64,000 nt of DNA from Bradyrhizobium sp. WBAH42 (GCF_024585265.1 NZ_CP036533.1:5279001-5343000); one strand, 5' to 3'. Counted from the stretch's first letter, positions 26,058-34,737 are shown. Numbers and translations are program-made. Notes: generated by a model not told the origin, from the sequence alone.

Positions 26058-26156
26058 CTGGATGTGGAAATCGGTCGTTTAGGTCAGCGCGTCTGTATTT
26101 TCCGAATCGGCAACTCGTGTTCGCTCTCTCATAGTTCCCAACCGCTGGTGACGCGC

Positions 26157-26315
26157 GTGAGCCATTTCGTCTCGATGCTTCTGCTTGCGACGGCCCTGAT
26201 CTTGACGCTGTGCTTCGGAGTGGCAGCCTGGCGCCTCTCGGCAGACAAAGAGGCCGACATCACCGCCACGATTTCGCATCAGGAATACGGCTGGAGGCCA
26301 AGGCCCAGCAACTGA
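26157..26315 (+). CDS. Possible small membrane protein (52 aa, GTG start)
   Basis: VSHFVSMLLLATALILTLCF then GVAAWRLSADKEADITATIS and HQEYGWRPRPSN: one hydrophobic helix and a polar tail. A start at 26064 would add 31 residues with no clear feature; the internal ATG (MLLLATA) is also possible. No family is recognised. Confidence 0.35.
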   Translation: MSHFVSMLLLATALILTLCFGVAAWRLSADKEADITATISHQEYGWRPRPSN

Positions 26316-26464
26316 AACTTCGATTGCGACGACAGTCCACCAATCCAATCGCGCTCACCGTTGTTACCTGGCTGCGCGCGTCCAACTCGGCGCTATAAGC
26401 CCGTCAGCGTGAACTTCGGATCAAGTTACCGCGCTACCTCCCAACTGTTTTGCTTGACGTGCCT

Positions 26465-26549
26465 TCAGCTTTCCGGCGCCGCCACCACGGCCGGCATGCT
26501 CAACGGCACCCCTCCGACCGAAACCGGCCCCAGAGACTTCAGCTCCCGC
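26465..26549 (-). pseudogene. C-terminal fragment of a paralogue of the gene at 28803-29465
   Basis: Minus-strand reading gives RELKSLGPVSVGGVPL then SMPAVVAAPES and a stop. The intact gene at 28803-29465 ends REPKPLGPVSIGGAPL then SVPAAVAAPES and a stop: 21 of 27 residues agree and both stops line up. Upstream of the fragment the match ends at an in-frame TAG. The rest of 26316-26626 shows nothing recognisable. Confidence 0.75.
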
Positions 26550-26626
26550 ATCTAGGGATTCATCCAAACCTCATCGCGCTTTAGGCTGCTGCAGAGCCAC
26601 AAATCCGGCCGTCGCCGTGGCAGCCC

Positions 26627-28060
26627 TCATTCCGAGGGTGCTTCAACGATGATAAAATCGGTCTTCCCAAAATATCTTGCGACGCATCCCTTGTTCACCA
26701 TCACGTCGGCAATCAGCAAGAGGGTCGGTTTCCATCTGTGCTGAGCCACGATCACGACCGAGTCAGGTGTCGTGGAGAGGCGTTTGTGGCGCGCGACCGT
26801 CTCACGCCAGTAGGGATAGAGGCTCGATGCCTCGGCATACACCAGACGGCCCGTCCGGCCGAGCAGCAGCGAGGCCGCCACGACGACGGCCAGGGCAAGC
26901 GGCAACGCCGTCGAATTGAGCGGTAGAAGCATGCCCCTCTTGGAAAGCAATTGCTCGAGCTCTTGGCGATAGGTCCGGACCAGCAGTGAAACGCTCAGTC
27001 CCGAACCGAAGAGCAGCAGAATCAGCGCCTGATTTTGCGCTCGCTCGACCAGGCGAATACCTGTCGAGTAGTAGTGAACAAAATACTCGAAATAGCAGCA
27101 TCCAAGACAGAGGATCATCAGGCCGGGCGCCAGCAGCCGCGCGCGGGGATGATCGGGCCGGTCCGGTAGGGGGGCAGCAAGCGTCAATGCGCCGACGGCA
27201 ACCAGCCAGGCGATCACCCCGGGGTCGCGCAGGAATCGCCCCAGCTGCGCAAGACCAAAGCGGAACGCCTCGAGCAGCGAATGGCCGAACAGGCCGGCAT
27301 TTGTCATCTGCGACATGCGGGAGCCATTGCCGCTTGCCGTCACGACAATTGTCCAACCTGCCAAGGCGGCGACAGCGATGAGCAGATGGCAACCGATCTG
27401 CATTCTCGGCTCCAACATGCGACGCGCGAACGCGGAGCCGATGAGAATGGCGACGATCCACGGGGTCGTAAACTCGTTGCACAATCCCGCAATGAAGGCC
27501 CCGGCAGCCATCCAGATGGTCGCAGTCGCCGAAAAATCGGCCTCGTTGTCCAGTGCGCGAACGCATTCCCCGAGGATCAGGATGCAGATGATCGCCGGCG
27601 GAACGTAACACGCGACCCCCGGAAGCCAGTAGAGCAGTTCGCTTACACTCGGCGAAGCACCGATGATTGCGGCGGCGAAGGCGATGCCGAGAAATAGCGA
27701 GGGCAACCCGCGAAGTCGCGGCCACGCGCGCCAAATGGCGATCATGCAGCCGATGACGAACAGGATCACGCCTGTCGTCATTGTCAGGGAGTATGCAAAA
27801 AGGAGGCTTACGCCCGTCGCCTGCGCGATGATCGCGGGCACTTCGATGAGAACATAGGGGAGGACGCGTCCGCCCAACTCCCCGTACAATCGCATCAGCG
27901 AAACGTACAGCCCCTCTTCAACATATCGGTATGAGAAGCAGAAGTCGTCGTGTTGCGGGTCCGCAAATGCGCCCAGCGCTATGAAAAAGAGCACGAAAAG
28001 CATGGGAACGACGCCGGCAACGACCCATGGCCAACGAACCCGATCACGTAGCCGCCCCAT
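26627..28060 (-). CDS. Polytopic membrane protein, DUF6056/GtrII-like
   Basis: A 477-residue protein with about 10-12 hydrophobic helices. The first periplasmic loop carries DPQHDDFCFSYRY, in the place of the D/E pair of lipid-linked-sugar glycosyltransferases of the GT-C fold, and NEFTTPW is similar to motifs of the DUF6056 and GtrII groups. A role in modifying surface polysaccharide is plausible but unproven. The start at 28060 (MGRLRDRVRWPW) has GGGAG at good spacing; an upstream TTG is not needed. It stands alone in the small-gene region between the paralogue fragment and a broken hicB. Confidence 0.75.
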   Translation of the reverse strand: MGRLRDRVRWPWVVAGVVPMLFVLFFIALGAFADPQHDDFCFSYRYVEEGLYVSLMRLYGELGGRVLPYVLIEVPAIIAQATGVSLLFAYSLTMTTGVILFVIGCMIAIWRAWPRLRGLPSLFLGIAFAAAIIGASPSVSELLYWLPGVACYVPPAIICILILGECVRALDNEADFSATATIWMAAGAFIAGLCNEFTTPWIVAILIGSAFARRMLEPRMQIGCHLLIAVAALAGWTIVVTASGNGSRMSQMTNAGLFGHSLLEAFRFGLAQLGRFLRDPGVIAWLVAVGALTLAAPLPDRPDHPRARLLAPGLMILCLGCCYFEYFVHYYSTGIRLVERAQNQALILLLFGSGLSVSLLVRTYRQELEQLLSKRGMLLPLNSTALPLALAVVVAASLLLGRTGRLVYAEASSLYPYWRETVARHKRLSTTPDSVVIVAQHRWKPTLLLIADVMVNKGCVARYFGKTDFIIVEAPSE

Positions 28061-28234
28061 AATCGCTCCCAAGTTCGACCCAAATTTACCGAAGAATTGC
28101 AGTCATCGCTAGATGCAACGTCCAGGGTGAGCAAGCGGCTGTCATGACCGCGGCCTCAGCACGTGGGATGGGTTGAGCCCTTTGCGAAACCCATCGCTCG
28201 TGACTGCTGGGCGTTTCTGCGAGATTGAGACCAG

Positions 28235-28466
28235 ATGGGCGAGCGTGCGCACTACAAGATCATCATCGAGCCGCTGTCGGAGGAAGACGGCGGCGGCATT
28301 GTTGCGACCGTGCCCGACCTTCCCGGCTGCATGTCCGACGGTGCCAACCGAATTCGAAGCGGTGCAGAACGTGCAGGATGCAATCGCGTGTTGGATTGAA
28401 GCTGCCGAGGAAGATCATCGCCCGATCCCCCTCCCTTCACATTTGCGACGCGCGGAGGCCGGTTAG
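28235..28466 (+). pseudogene. HicB-type antitoxin, frameshifted
   Basis: The start MGERAHYKIIIEPLSEEDGG then GIVATVPDLPGCMSDGA is the HicB RNase-H-like fold that binds HicA. After SDGA the frame is lost, but the +1 frame continues exactly as a HicB should: TEFEAVQNVQDAIACWIEAA then EEDHRPIPLPS. The span is 232 bases, one more than a multiple of three, so one inserted base explains it. No hicA is seen on either side. Confidence 0.82.
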
Positions 28467-28619
28467 TTCCTATGAAAAACGCATCTGCGGGAAGCTGCGC
28501 CCTGCCAGTACGGCAAGACGTTCTGAGCTAGCTAGCCCTCGCCCAGCCTTCACTAGCCTCACAAAATCCGCTGACAACCCGCCGGAAACGTGTACGCTTC
28601 CCAAAACCGGAGGAACGGC

Positions 28620-28790
28620 ATGTTTGAAATCAACGGTTTCGACACGGCGGGCGTCGTCCGTCTCAAGCGGTCGTCACTTGCCGCCGCCCTCAAGAAGGCC
28701 AGGGAACTGGTCGAGGACGGGTGCTGGGACGTTCAGGTCGTCGATCCCACAGGCCTGGTCTACACCTCGTTCGAGGAGCAAGCCGCCTAG
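28620..28790 (+). CDS. Small hypothetical protein (56 aa)
   Basis: Reads MFEINGFDTAGVVRLKRSSL then AAALKKARELVEDGCWDVQV and VDPTGLVYTSFEEQAA. The alpha/beta pattern (a helix KKARELVEDG followed by two strands with WDVQVVDPxG) is seen in several short Bradyrhizobium proteins; function is unknown. GGAGG lies 7 bases before the ATG. It ends 12 bp before the convergent gene at 28803. Confidence 0.68.
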   Translation: MFEINGFDTAGVVRLKRSSLAAALKKARELVEDGCWDVQVVDPTGLVYTSFEEQAA

Positions 28791-28802
28791 CGCGACCAGT
28801 CC

Positions 28803-29465
28803 TCAGCTCTCCGGAGCCGCCACCGCAGCCGGCACGCTCAACGGCGCCCCTCCGATCGACACCGGCCCCAGAGGCTTCGGCTCCCGCACCATCCGTTTGC
28901 GCATCGCGGCGGAGAGTCCGTAGCGCGCATTCGCTCGTCGAATGGACGACGTGACGTCCGACATCATCACATTCTGTAGGGAGTCGACCTTGGCGATCAG
29001 CGTCGACAGCTGCGACGAGATCTTCTTCACGTCGACCCGCTCGTCCGTGATGCTCTGCCGCAGCGACAGCAGCACCAGTGAATCCTGCTGCAACAAGGCC
29101 GCATTCTGCTGCAGGGCCTGGTTGTTCTCCTGCAGCGAAGCCGTGTGCTGCTGCTGCGCCGACTGGATCTCTCGCAAGACGGCAACGACCGGATCCGGCT
29201 TCGGCGCCGGCGCCTCCTGCCGCGGCAGCAGTTCAGCGAGGCTGGCAACATTCAGTGACGGCAGGCCGGAGGGCGACGTATAGATCGCCGCTGCGCCGTT
29301 GATGGCCAGGGCACATACCGCGAACGGCAGGACCGTTTTGCGGCGGGGCCTGATCGGCGGCGTTGGCGCTTGCGGGCGTGCTTGTTCATGCGCGCCTGCT
29401 GCGGCTGCAAGGGCGACGGCGTCGAGCTCTTCGGCGAAGCTTGGCGTTTCGAAGGACGTGGTCAC
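28803..29465 (-). CDS. Membrane-anchored coiled-coil hypothetical protein
   Basis: A 220-residue protein. A hydrophilic Ala/Pro N-terminus is followed by one membrane helix (about 46-62: VLPFAVCALAINGAAAIY), a linker, and a long coiled coil with Gln/Asn/Leu repeats (EIQSAQQQHTASLQENNQAL, QQNAALLQQDSLVLLSLRQS), then a short C-terminal motif RANARYGLSAAMRKRMVREP. Bradyrhizobium genomes carry several such paralogues of unknown function. A C-terminal fragment of one lies at 26465-26549. The start at 29465 is the first Met of the frame; no strong ribosome-binding site is visible. Confidence 0.7.
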   Translation of the reverse strand: MTTSFETPSFAEELDAVALAAAAGAHEQARPQAPTPPIRPRRKTVLPFAVCALAINGAAAIYTSPSGLPSLNVASLAELLPRQEAPAPKPDPVVAVLREIQSAQQQHTASLQENNQALQQNAALLQQDSLVLLSLRQSITDERVDVKKISSQLSTLIAKVDSLQNVMMSDVTSSIRRANARYGLSAAMRKRMVREPKPLGPVSIGGAPLSVPAAVAAPES

Positions 29466-29900
29466 GTTCTTGACCTCAATGAGCGAGCGACAGGAAGCCG
29501 TCGCCGGAACGTCCTCGCGACGCCTCCCTTACGCAGCACCCATCGACACAACTGTCTAAAATTGTGAGCTTTTCGGATTAATTCCACGTTAGCGGCCCGG
29601 CCGGCAGACGGCCCGGCGCCCCGGCCGATTACGGATCTGTGCACGGTGCCCGTACGACCACCGCCCATCGCCAATCGAGCAGGAGCAACGCGGCGGCCAG
29701 ACCGTACAACGGATTTTCCGAAGTTGGCGTAATACCACTGTTTTGCCCGACGGGTCAAACGGAGGCACGTCGTCGAGACACGCGGCGTGACGTAGAGCCG
29801 CCCCACTGGTCGCGTTCCGCCGATGCAGAGCCGAGCCTTATGGTAGAAGCACTTAGCTACTGTGCATGGGGTTGTTTTCGCATTTTGAGGCGCTCTCCGC

Positions 29901-29950
29901 CTCGTCCAGCCCTCCGAACAGCTCCTCCATCCGCCGAATGGCGCTTCGCG
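29901..29950 (-). pseudogene. Decayed copy of the 3' end of the Mfd-like gene
   Basis: Aligned with 30731-30780, which encodes APFERVEELFELLDE, this stretch encodes APF, loses one base, then reads RMEELFGGLDE. With one gap about 40 of 46 bases agree. Weaker similarity may run on to about 29990. The remainder of 29466-30010 shows no supportable gene. Confidence 0.5.
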
Positions 29951-30010
29951 CACCGGGCTTGTGATCGGGCGCGATGCGCCGAGCCTGTCTGTTCGCCCTT
30001 CGCTCGCAGA

Positions 30011-30625
30011 TTACAAACCTGGCCCTGTCGGGCTCGTAACGCGTTTGGGCGACACGGTCGTTCGTCGCTCGACCCGGGCCTTGGCATCCAGCACCTTGTC
30101 TCCAGCCCGTGCGGCTCGCGGCCGACTGACCTGGTCCGAAAGGCTCGAGCCTCTCCCTGACAGACCAACTGCATTGGCGCTTCCTTGAGCCTGTGTTGCC
30201 GGCCGGAATCTGTTTTGGGACAACGCCGAACCAGTGGCCTTTTGATCCTCATTGCTCGTGCCGCTCCCGATCGCGCCGATCGGCAGGCCATTTTGAGCGT
30301 GACCAGCCCCGGCATTTCTCGCGGCCTGAGCTGCCGCCCGCGACTTCGCGGGCGTTGCCGGCTGAACGTTCGGATTGGCCGGCTCGCTGTTGGTGCCCAG
30401 ATCTCCGGGCGCGGTGTCCTTCGTCCCCATGCCCGGGGGTGCTGAGGGACCTGCATTGCCCGCACTCGTCCCCATTCCAGAAGGTGCCGAGCCGCCAGCG
30501 CTACCTGGTCCCGTTCCCATGCCCGCTCCTGCGGGCCCGGCATTTGCGCCGCCCGCTTGCGCCAGAGCCAACAGACATGAGCTTGCGACAATCGCGACAA
30601 TGACCGGAGGAATGGCATGTGACAT
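30011..30625 (-). CDS. Secreted Gly/Ala/Pro-rich repetitive protein
   Basis: A 204-residue protein. A signal peptide (VIVAIVASSCLLALAQAGGANA) is followed by low-complexity repeats of GMGT plus a Gly/Ser/Ala/Pro spacer (GMGTGPGSAGGSAPS, GMGTSAGNAGPSAPP, GMGTKDTAPGDLGT), then a basic tail. AAGGAGA at good spacing before the ATG makes translation likely. No enzyme family is recognised; a surface or periplasmic structural role is a guess. It sits between the real 3' end of the Mfd-like gene and the decayed copy of that end. Confidence 0.7.
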   Translation of the reverse strand: MSHAIPPVIVAIVASSCLLALAQAGGANAGPAGAGMGTGPGSAGGSAPSGMGTSAGNAGPSAPPGMGTKDTAPGDLGTNSEPANPNVQPATPAKSRAAAQAARNAGAGHAQNGLPIGAIGSGTSNEDQKATGSALSQNRFRPATQAQGSANAVGLSGRGSSLSDQVSRPRAARAGDKVLDAKARVERRTTVSPKRVTSPTGPGL

Positions 30626-30724
30626 CGGACAATCTCCTTCGCCACGCCCAAATTAACTATAATGGTGGAACAGGGCTTACGCTACGAATTCGCAGCTGTC
30701 CGCGCTGACGAACGCGCGAGCCCC

Positions 30725-33700
30725 TCACCCCTCGTCCAGCAGTTCGAACAGCTCCTCCACCCGCTCGAACGGCGCGTCCTGCGTTTTGGCGTGATAAACG
30801 ACGCGATCGCCATCCCGCTGCAGCGACTTGCCCCGCGACTTCCGCAAGCGTCCTGGCAGGAACGTCGCGGCCGCAGCTTCTGGGCCGACGTCGAGGCGGA
30901 TGATGCCGCGTCGCTTGCATTCGATCCTGAGCTTGGCCGCGGCGAAGAAGTCGCGAGCCACTTTCGGCAAAGGTCCGAAGCGGCGGGAGGTCTCCTCCTC
31001 GAGGTCGTCGAGATCGTCCTCGTCGTTGCATCGTGCGGCGCGGGCATAGAGCTCGAGCCGCACCGGCTCGGACTGCACATAGCTCTCGGGCAGCATGTCC
31101 CCGACCGGCAGGTTGAGGTCGGGCACCCACAGTGCAGCCTGCTGCTCGTCGGTCTTCTCCGAAGCCATTTTCAGGAGGTGGCTGTAGAGCACCGGCCCGA
31201 ATACCTGGACGTGGCCGGATTGCTGTTCAGAGAACAGGTCGCCCGCGCCTCGCAGATCGAGGTCGCGCTCGCTGATGGCAAAGCCCGCGCCCGGCCGGCT
31301 GAACTCCTCGAGCACGGCGAGGCGCTTCTCGGATTGTCCGGACTCCGTCTCGGTCAACAGATGCGCGAAGGCGCGGATGCCGCCACGGCCGACGCGTCCG
31401 CGCAGCTGGTGCAGCTGGGCAAGGCCGAACTTTTCCGGCCAGCACACCACGATGGTGTTGGCGCGGGGAATGTCGAGGCCGCTCTCGACGATGTTGGTCG
31501 CGAGCAGGACGTCGGCATGGCCTTCGACGAAGCTCATCATGCGGTCATCGATCTCGTCGGCCGCCAGCCTGCCATGCAGGCAGACGATGCGAAGGTCCGG
31601 TGCGACGGCCCGCACCCGCGCCAGCATGGGATCGAGATCCTGGATGCGCGGGCAGATCAGGAAGCTTTGGCCGTGGCGGCGTTGCTCGCGCAGCAGCGCC
31701 GAGGCGATGGCCGCATCCGACAGCGGCGCGATCCGGGTCGCCACCGGAAGCCGGTGCACCGGAGGCGAGGCGATCACGCTGAGATCGCGGAAGCCGGCAA
31801 GACCGGCGGCCAGCGTCCGCGGGATCGGCGTCGCGCTCATCATCAGCACGTGGACGTTCTTGGCGAGCCCTGCGAGCTTGGCCTTCTCCGCTGCGCCAAA
31901 ATGCTGCTCCTCGTCGACGATGACGAGGCCGAGATCGTCGAACCTGACGTCCTTGCCGGTGAGCGCCTGCGTGCCGATCACGACCTTGATCCGGCCGCTG
32001 CGCAGGCCCTCCTTGGTCTCCCGCAGCGCCGCGCCCGAGGTCGCGCGCGACAGGTTGCCGACCTCGATGCCGAACGGCGCAAAGCGCTTCTGGAACGTTG
32101 CGACGTGCTGGCGGGCCAGCACCGTCGTCGGCACCGCGACCGCCACCTGCTTGCCCGACAGCACCACGGCGGCCGCGGCGCGCAGCGCGACCTCGGTCTT
32201 GCCGAAGCCGACGTCGCCGCAGATCACCCGGTCCATCGGATGGCCGGACGCGAGATCGTCCAGCACGTCCCGGATCGCCTGGGCCTGGTCGATGGTCGTG
32301 AAGTAAGGGAAACGCGCGACGAACTTCTCGTAGGCCGATCCCGGCGGCACCAGCTTTTCGCCGCGCCGCCGCCGGCGCTGGCTGATGTGCTTGGCGAGCG
32401 CCTTGCCCGCGATCTGGATCTCGCGCTCGGCCTCGCTGCGGCGCGCCCACCATGTGCTGCCGTCCGCCTTGTCGAGCGAAAGCCTGCCCAGCTCGGCCGC
32501 GTAGGGCCACATCAAGGCGAGATCGGGCGGCGGCACCAGCACAGCATTGTCGCCGGAGAACTTCAGCCGGATCATCTCGCGCATGGCGCCGCCGCCGGTG
32601 TTGACCGTCTGCAGGCCGTCGAGCACAGCAAGGCCGCGCTGAAGATGAACGACCACCGTGCCCTGCTCCGGCGCATCGGCATGGTCGAAGGCCGCGCTCC
32701 AGGCGCGCGCCATCGGCTGCGGATGATGCGCGCGGCTGCCGAGCACGTCGGACGCCGTCACCACGACCAGAGGCTTCTTCCCCGGCACGACGAAGCCGGC
32801 ATCGAGATCGGCGAGCAGCGCCGCCTCGCCGCCCCGCCCGCGCGCCGCCTCCTCCCAGTCTTCGCAGCGCTCCGCCTTGACGCCGCTCATCCGCTCCATC
32901 ACACGCAGATCGTCCTCGTGCGCAGCGATCAGGATCAGCCGCGACCCGGCCCGGCGCGTCTCCTCGACGAAGCCGCGCAACGCCTTCCGGGAGGATGTCA
33001 GCTTCGAAAACTCCGGGATGGCCTGGAACGGCGCCGTCCGCGGCAGCACCTTCATTCCCTTGGAGAGCCGTTTCCAATCGCTCCGCCCGAGATATTCGCG
33101 CTGCCGCTCGCTGCGGGGCGCGGCCTCCTCGATCGTATCGAGCCATCCGTCGGCGTGCGAGGGGACGCTTGCATCGGCGATCCATTTGGCGCCCGCGCAA
33201 TAATCGAACAGGCTCGCGCGCTTGCCGCCTTTGCCGGCAAGGCCGAGCCGCTCCGACATGGGATCGACCAGCAGCTCCCTGGTCTCGAAGATGATCCTGT
33301 GCTCATGCGGGTCGAACGCCACGATCCGTTTGATCGTGTGCTGGGAATGCTCGATCCGGAACGGCCCCAGCGCGCCCGCCGGAAATATCTCGAAGGTCTG
33401 GCCGTGGAATAGCGCCCCACCCGGATAGTCCGGCTCATCGTCGAGATCGTAACCGAGGGATTCGAGGCGGGACTCGAGGTCGTGCTCGGAGAAGGTGCCG
33501 CCCACCTTCAAGCTCAGGCTCAGGCGCGACAGGCTGGCCGGCGGCGGCATGCGCTCCATCACCGCTTCCGCCGTCGATACGAGAAACACCGGCTTCTTGG
33601 ATTTCGCGAGGCGCCTGAGCACGGAGGATCTGCGCCCCGCAAGCTCATGCGACGGCTCCAGCTGATCGAACGGCAACGTGTTGAGGCGCGGAAACACCAG

Positions 33701-33928
33701 CACCTCGCAGGAGGGCTCGAGTGCGTGAATGACGCTGCCGAGCCGCTCCGCCCTGTTCTCGCTCTCGGCGAGAAAGACGATGCCGCTGCGTCCGGACTGC
33801 TTCCATTGCGCAAGCAGATGAAGGGCCATCATGCCGAGAGGCGACGAAGACGAGATCGTGGCGCGCTGCGATCCTTTGCTCCTCTTCGGCGGCTTCTTGG
33901 TCACGCCTGCCTTCTTGGAAAGCCTCAC
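30725..33928 (-). CDS. Second Mfd-like DNA translocase
   Basis: A 1067-residue paralogue of Mfd. The N-terminus has a UvrB-homology-like region (FLAESENRAERLGSVIHALE, VLVFPRLNTLPFDQLEPSHE). A divergent RNAP-interaction-like segment follows (GTVVVHLQRGLAVLDGLQTV), then a complete motor: GDVGFGKTE (about 571), DEEQHFG (about 672), SATPIPRTL, ESGLDIPRANTIVV, LRGRVGRGG. The C-terminus is a TRCF-type domain. The start is uncertain; GTG at 33928 is chosen because upstream codons run through a terminator. All ATPase residues are intact, so it is probably active; whether it binds RNAP or UvrA is unknown. Confidence 0.85.
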   Translation of the reverse strand: MRLSKKAGVTKKPPKRSKGSQRATISSSSPLGMMALHLLAQWKQSGRSGIVFLAESENRAERLGSVIHALEPSCEVLVFPRLNTLPFDQLEPSHELAGRRSSVLRRLAKSKKPVFLVSTAEAVMERMPPPASLSRLSLSLKVGGTFSEHDLESRLESLGYDLDDEPDYPGGALFHGQTFEIFPAGALGPFRIEHSQHTIKRIVAFDPHEHRIIFETRELLVDPMSERLGLAGKGGKRASLFDYCAGAKWIADASVPSHADGWLDTIEEAAPRSERQREYLGRSDWKRLSKGMKVLPRTAPFQAIPEFSKLTSSRKALRGFVEETRRAGSRLILIAAHEDDLRVMERMSGVKAERCEDWEEAARGRGGEAALLADLDAGFVVPGKKPLVVVTASDVLGSRAHHPQPMARAWSAAFDHADAPEQGTVVVHLQRGLAVLDGLQTVNTGGGAMREMIRLKFSGDNAVLVPPPDLALMWPYAAELGRLSLDKADGSTWWARRSEAEREIQIAGKALAKHISQRRRRRGEKLVPPGSAYEKFVARFPYFTTIDQAQAIRDVLDDLASGHPMDRVICGDVGFGKTEVALRAAAAVVLSGKQVAVAVPTTVLARQHVATFQKRFAPFGIEVGNLSRATSGAALRETKEGLRSGRIKVVIGTQALTGKDVRFDDLGLVIVDEEQHFGAAEKAKLAGLAKNVHVLMMSATPIPRTLAAGLAGFRDLSVIASPPVHRLPVATRIAPLSDAAIASALLREQRRHGQSFLICPRIQDLDPMLARVRAVAPDLRIVCLHGRLAADEIDDRMMSFVEGHADVLLATNIVESGLDIPRANTIVVCWPEKFGLAQLHQLRGRVGRGGIRAFAHLLTETESGQSEKRLAVLEEFSRPGAGFAISERDLDLRGAGDLFSEQQSGHVQVFGPVLYSHLLKMASEKTDEQQAALWVPDLNLPVGDMLPESYVQSEPVRLELYARAARCNDEDDLDDLEEETSRRFGPLPKVARDFFAAAKLRIECKRRGIIRLDVGPEAAAATFLPGRLRKSRGKSLQRDGDRVVYHAKTQDAPFERVEELFELLDEG

Positions 33929-34107
33929 TTGATCCCGTTTCTGCTCTTGAATCGCCGCAAACTGAACGCGAGCCGCCTTGATCCTCGAATCGGCAGCTCG
34001 CCGCCATGCATATGGGATTTGCCCTGCGAACGCACCCCTCCCCGGCAACGTTCGAGACGGCGGCCCGATCCCGACGATCTGGCCCTGGTCGGGAGAATGG
34101 AGGCACG

Positions 34108-34140
34108 AAAAAGCCCCAGCGCTTGGAGCCACGCTGGGGC
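34108..34140 (-). terminator. Rho-independent terminator upstream of the Mfd-like gene
   Basis: On the minus strand GCCCCAGCG and CGCTGGGGC form a perfect 9-bp stem with a 10-base loop, followed by TTTTT. It is followed by the second mfd-like gene and preceded by no annotated minus-strand gene nearer than 35 kb. It could end a small RNA or act as an attenuator; a short frame starting MKTSLLNRF at 34181 leads into it. Confidence 0.65.
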
Positions 34141-34343
34141 GTTTCGTTCAAAATGAATCGGTTAAGCAATGACGTCTTCATAGCAGCGGTTTCACCGCGC
34201 GCTTGTGAACTGGTTCACACGCCCATGAGAGTTCCAAGACCGGCCGATCAGACCACTCCGACCTTCCGGAACGGGCTACCGCATCGCCCGGTTTGAGCGC
34301 GCGCCCGCCGCGCGCTAGGATGTCCGCTTTGACGGAGGCTCAT

Positions 34344-34583
34344 TTGAAACCATTCATTTTCATCAGCGCCGTCGCGCTGCTCGCGACGGTCCCCGCCCAC
34401 GCACAGCCGCTGGTCGATCCGAACAAGGTCGCTCCCGAATACCGCGAGGCGGCCGAGAAGCGCCGGGCCGAGCAGCTGCGTCAGCGCGAATGCGCGTTGA
34501 AGGCCGATCTCGAGAAGGTGCTGCCGAGGGATCGCACCGCCTTTCTCAACCATTGCCTGGAGACGATGGCGGCCAAGCAATAA
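34344..34583 (+). CDS. Small periplasmic protein (79 aa, TTG start)
   Basis: A signal peptide (KPFIFISAVALLATVPAHAQ) precedes a short mature part with two cysteines: EYREAAEKRRAEQLRQRECA, LKADLEKVLPRDRTAFLNHC. The C...RxxFxxxCL pattern is reminiscent of PsiF-type repeats, but the match is weak. GGAGG six bases before TTG 34344 decides the start; the upstream ATG frames lack one. Function is unknown. Confidence 0.68.
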   Translation: MKPFIFISAVALLATVPAHAQPLVDPNKVAPEYREAAEKRRAEQLRQRECALKADLEKVLPRDRTAFLNHCLETMAAKQ

Positions 34584-34737
34584 CGGCTGGCCGACTGTTC
34601 CAACCGGCGTCGTCCGCCACAGGTCGATGGCCCGGCCGCGCGATGTCTGCCGGCATCCGGCCACGACGGCATTCAAGCTTTCTTCAGACATTTCGGATCA
34701 GCTGACGATCCATCTTCAAAGTGATTGTCATCCGCGC

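Noticed and set aside
29462..29953. Possible 163-codon minus-strand gene and overlapping plus-strand frames
   Set aside because: Arg/Gly/Pro-rich translation without domain or ribosome-binding site; the end overlaps the Mfd 3'-end remnant.
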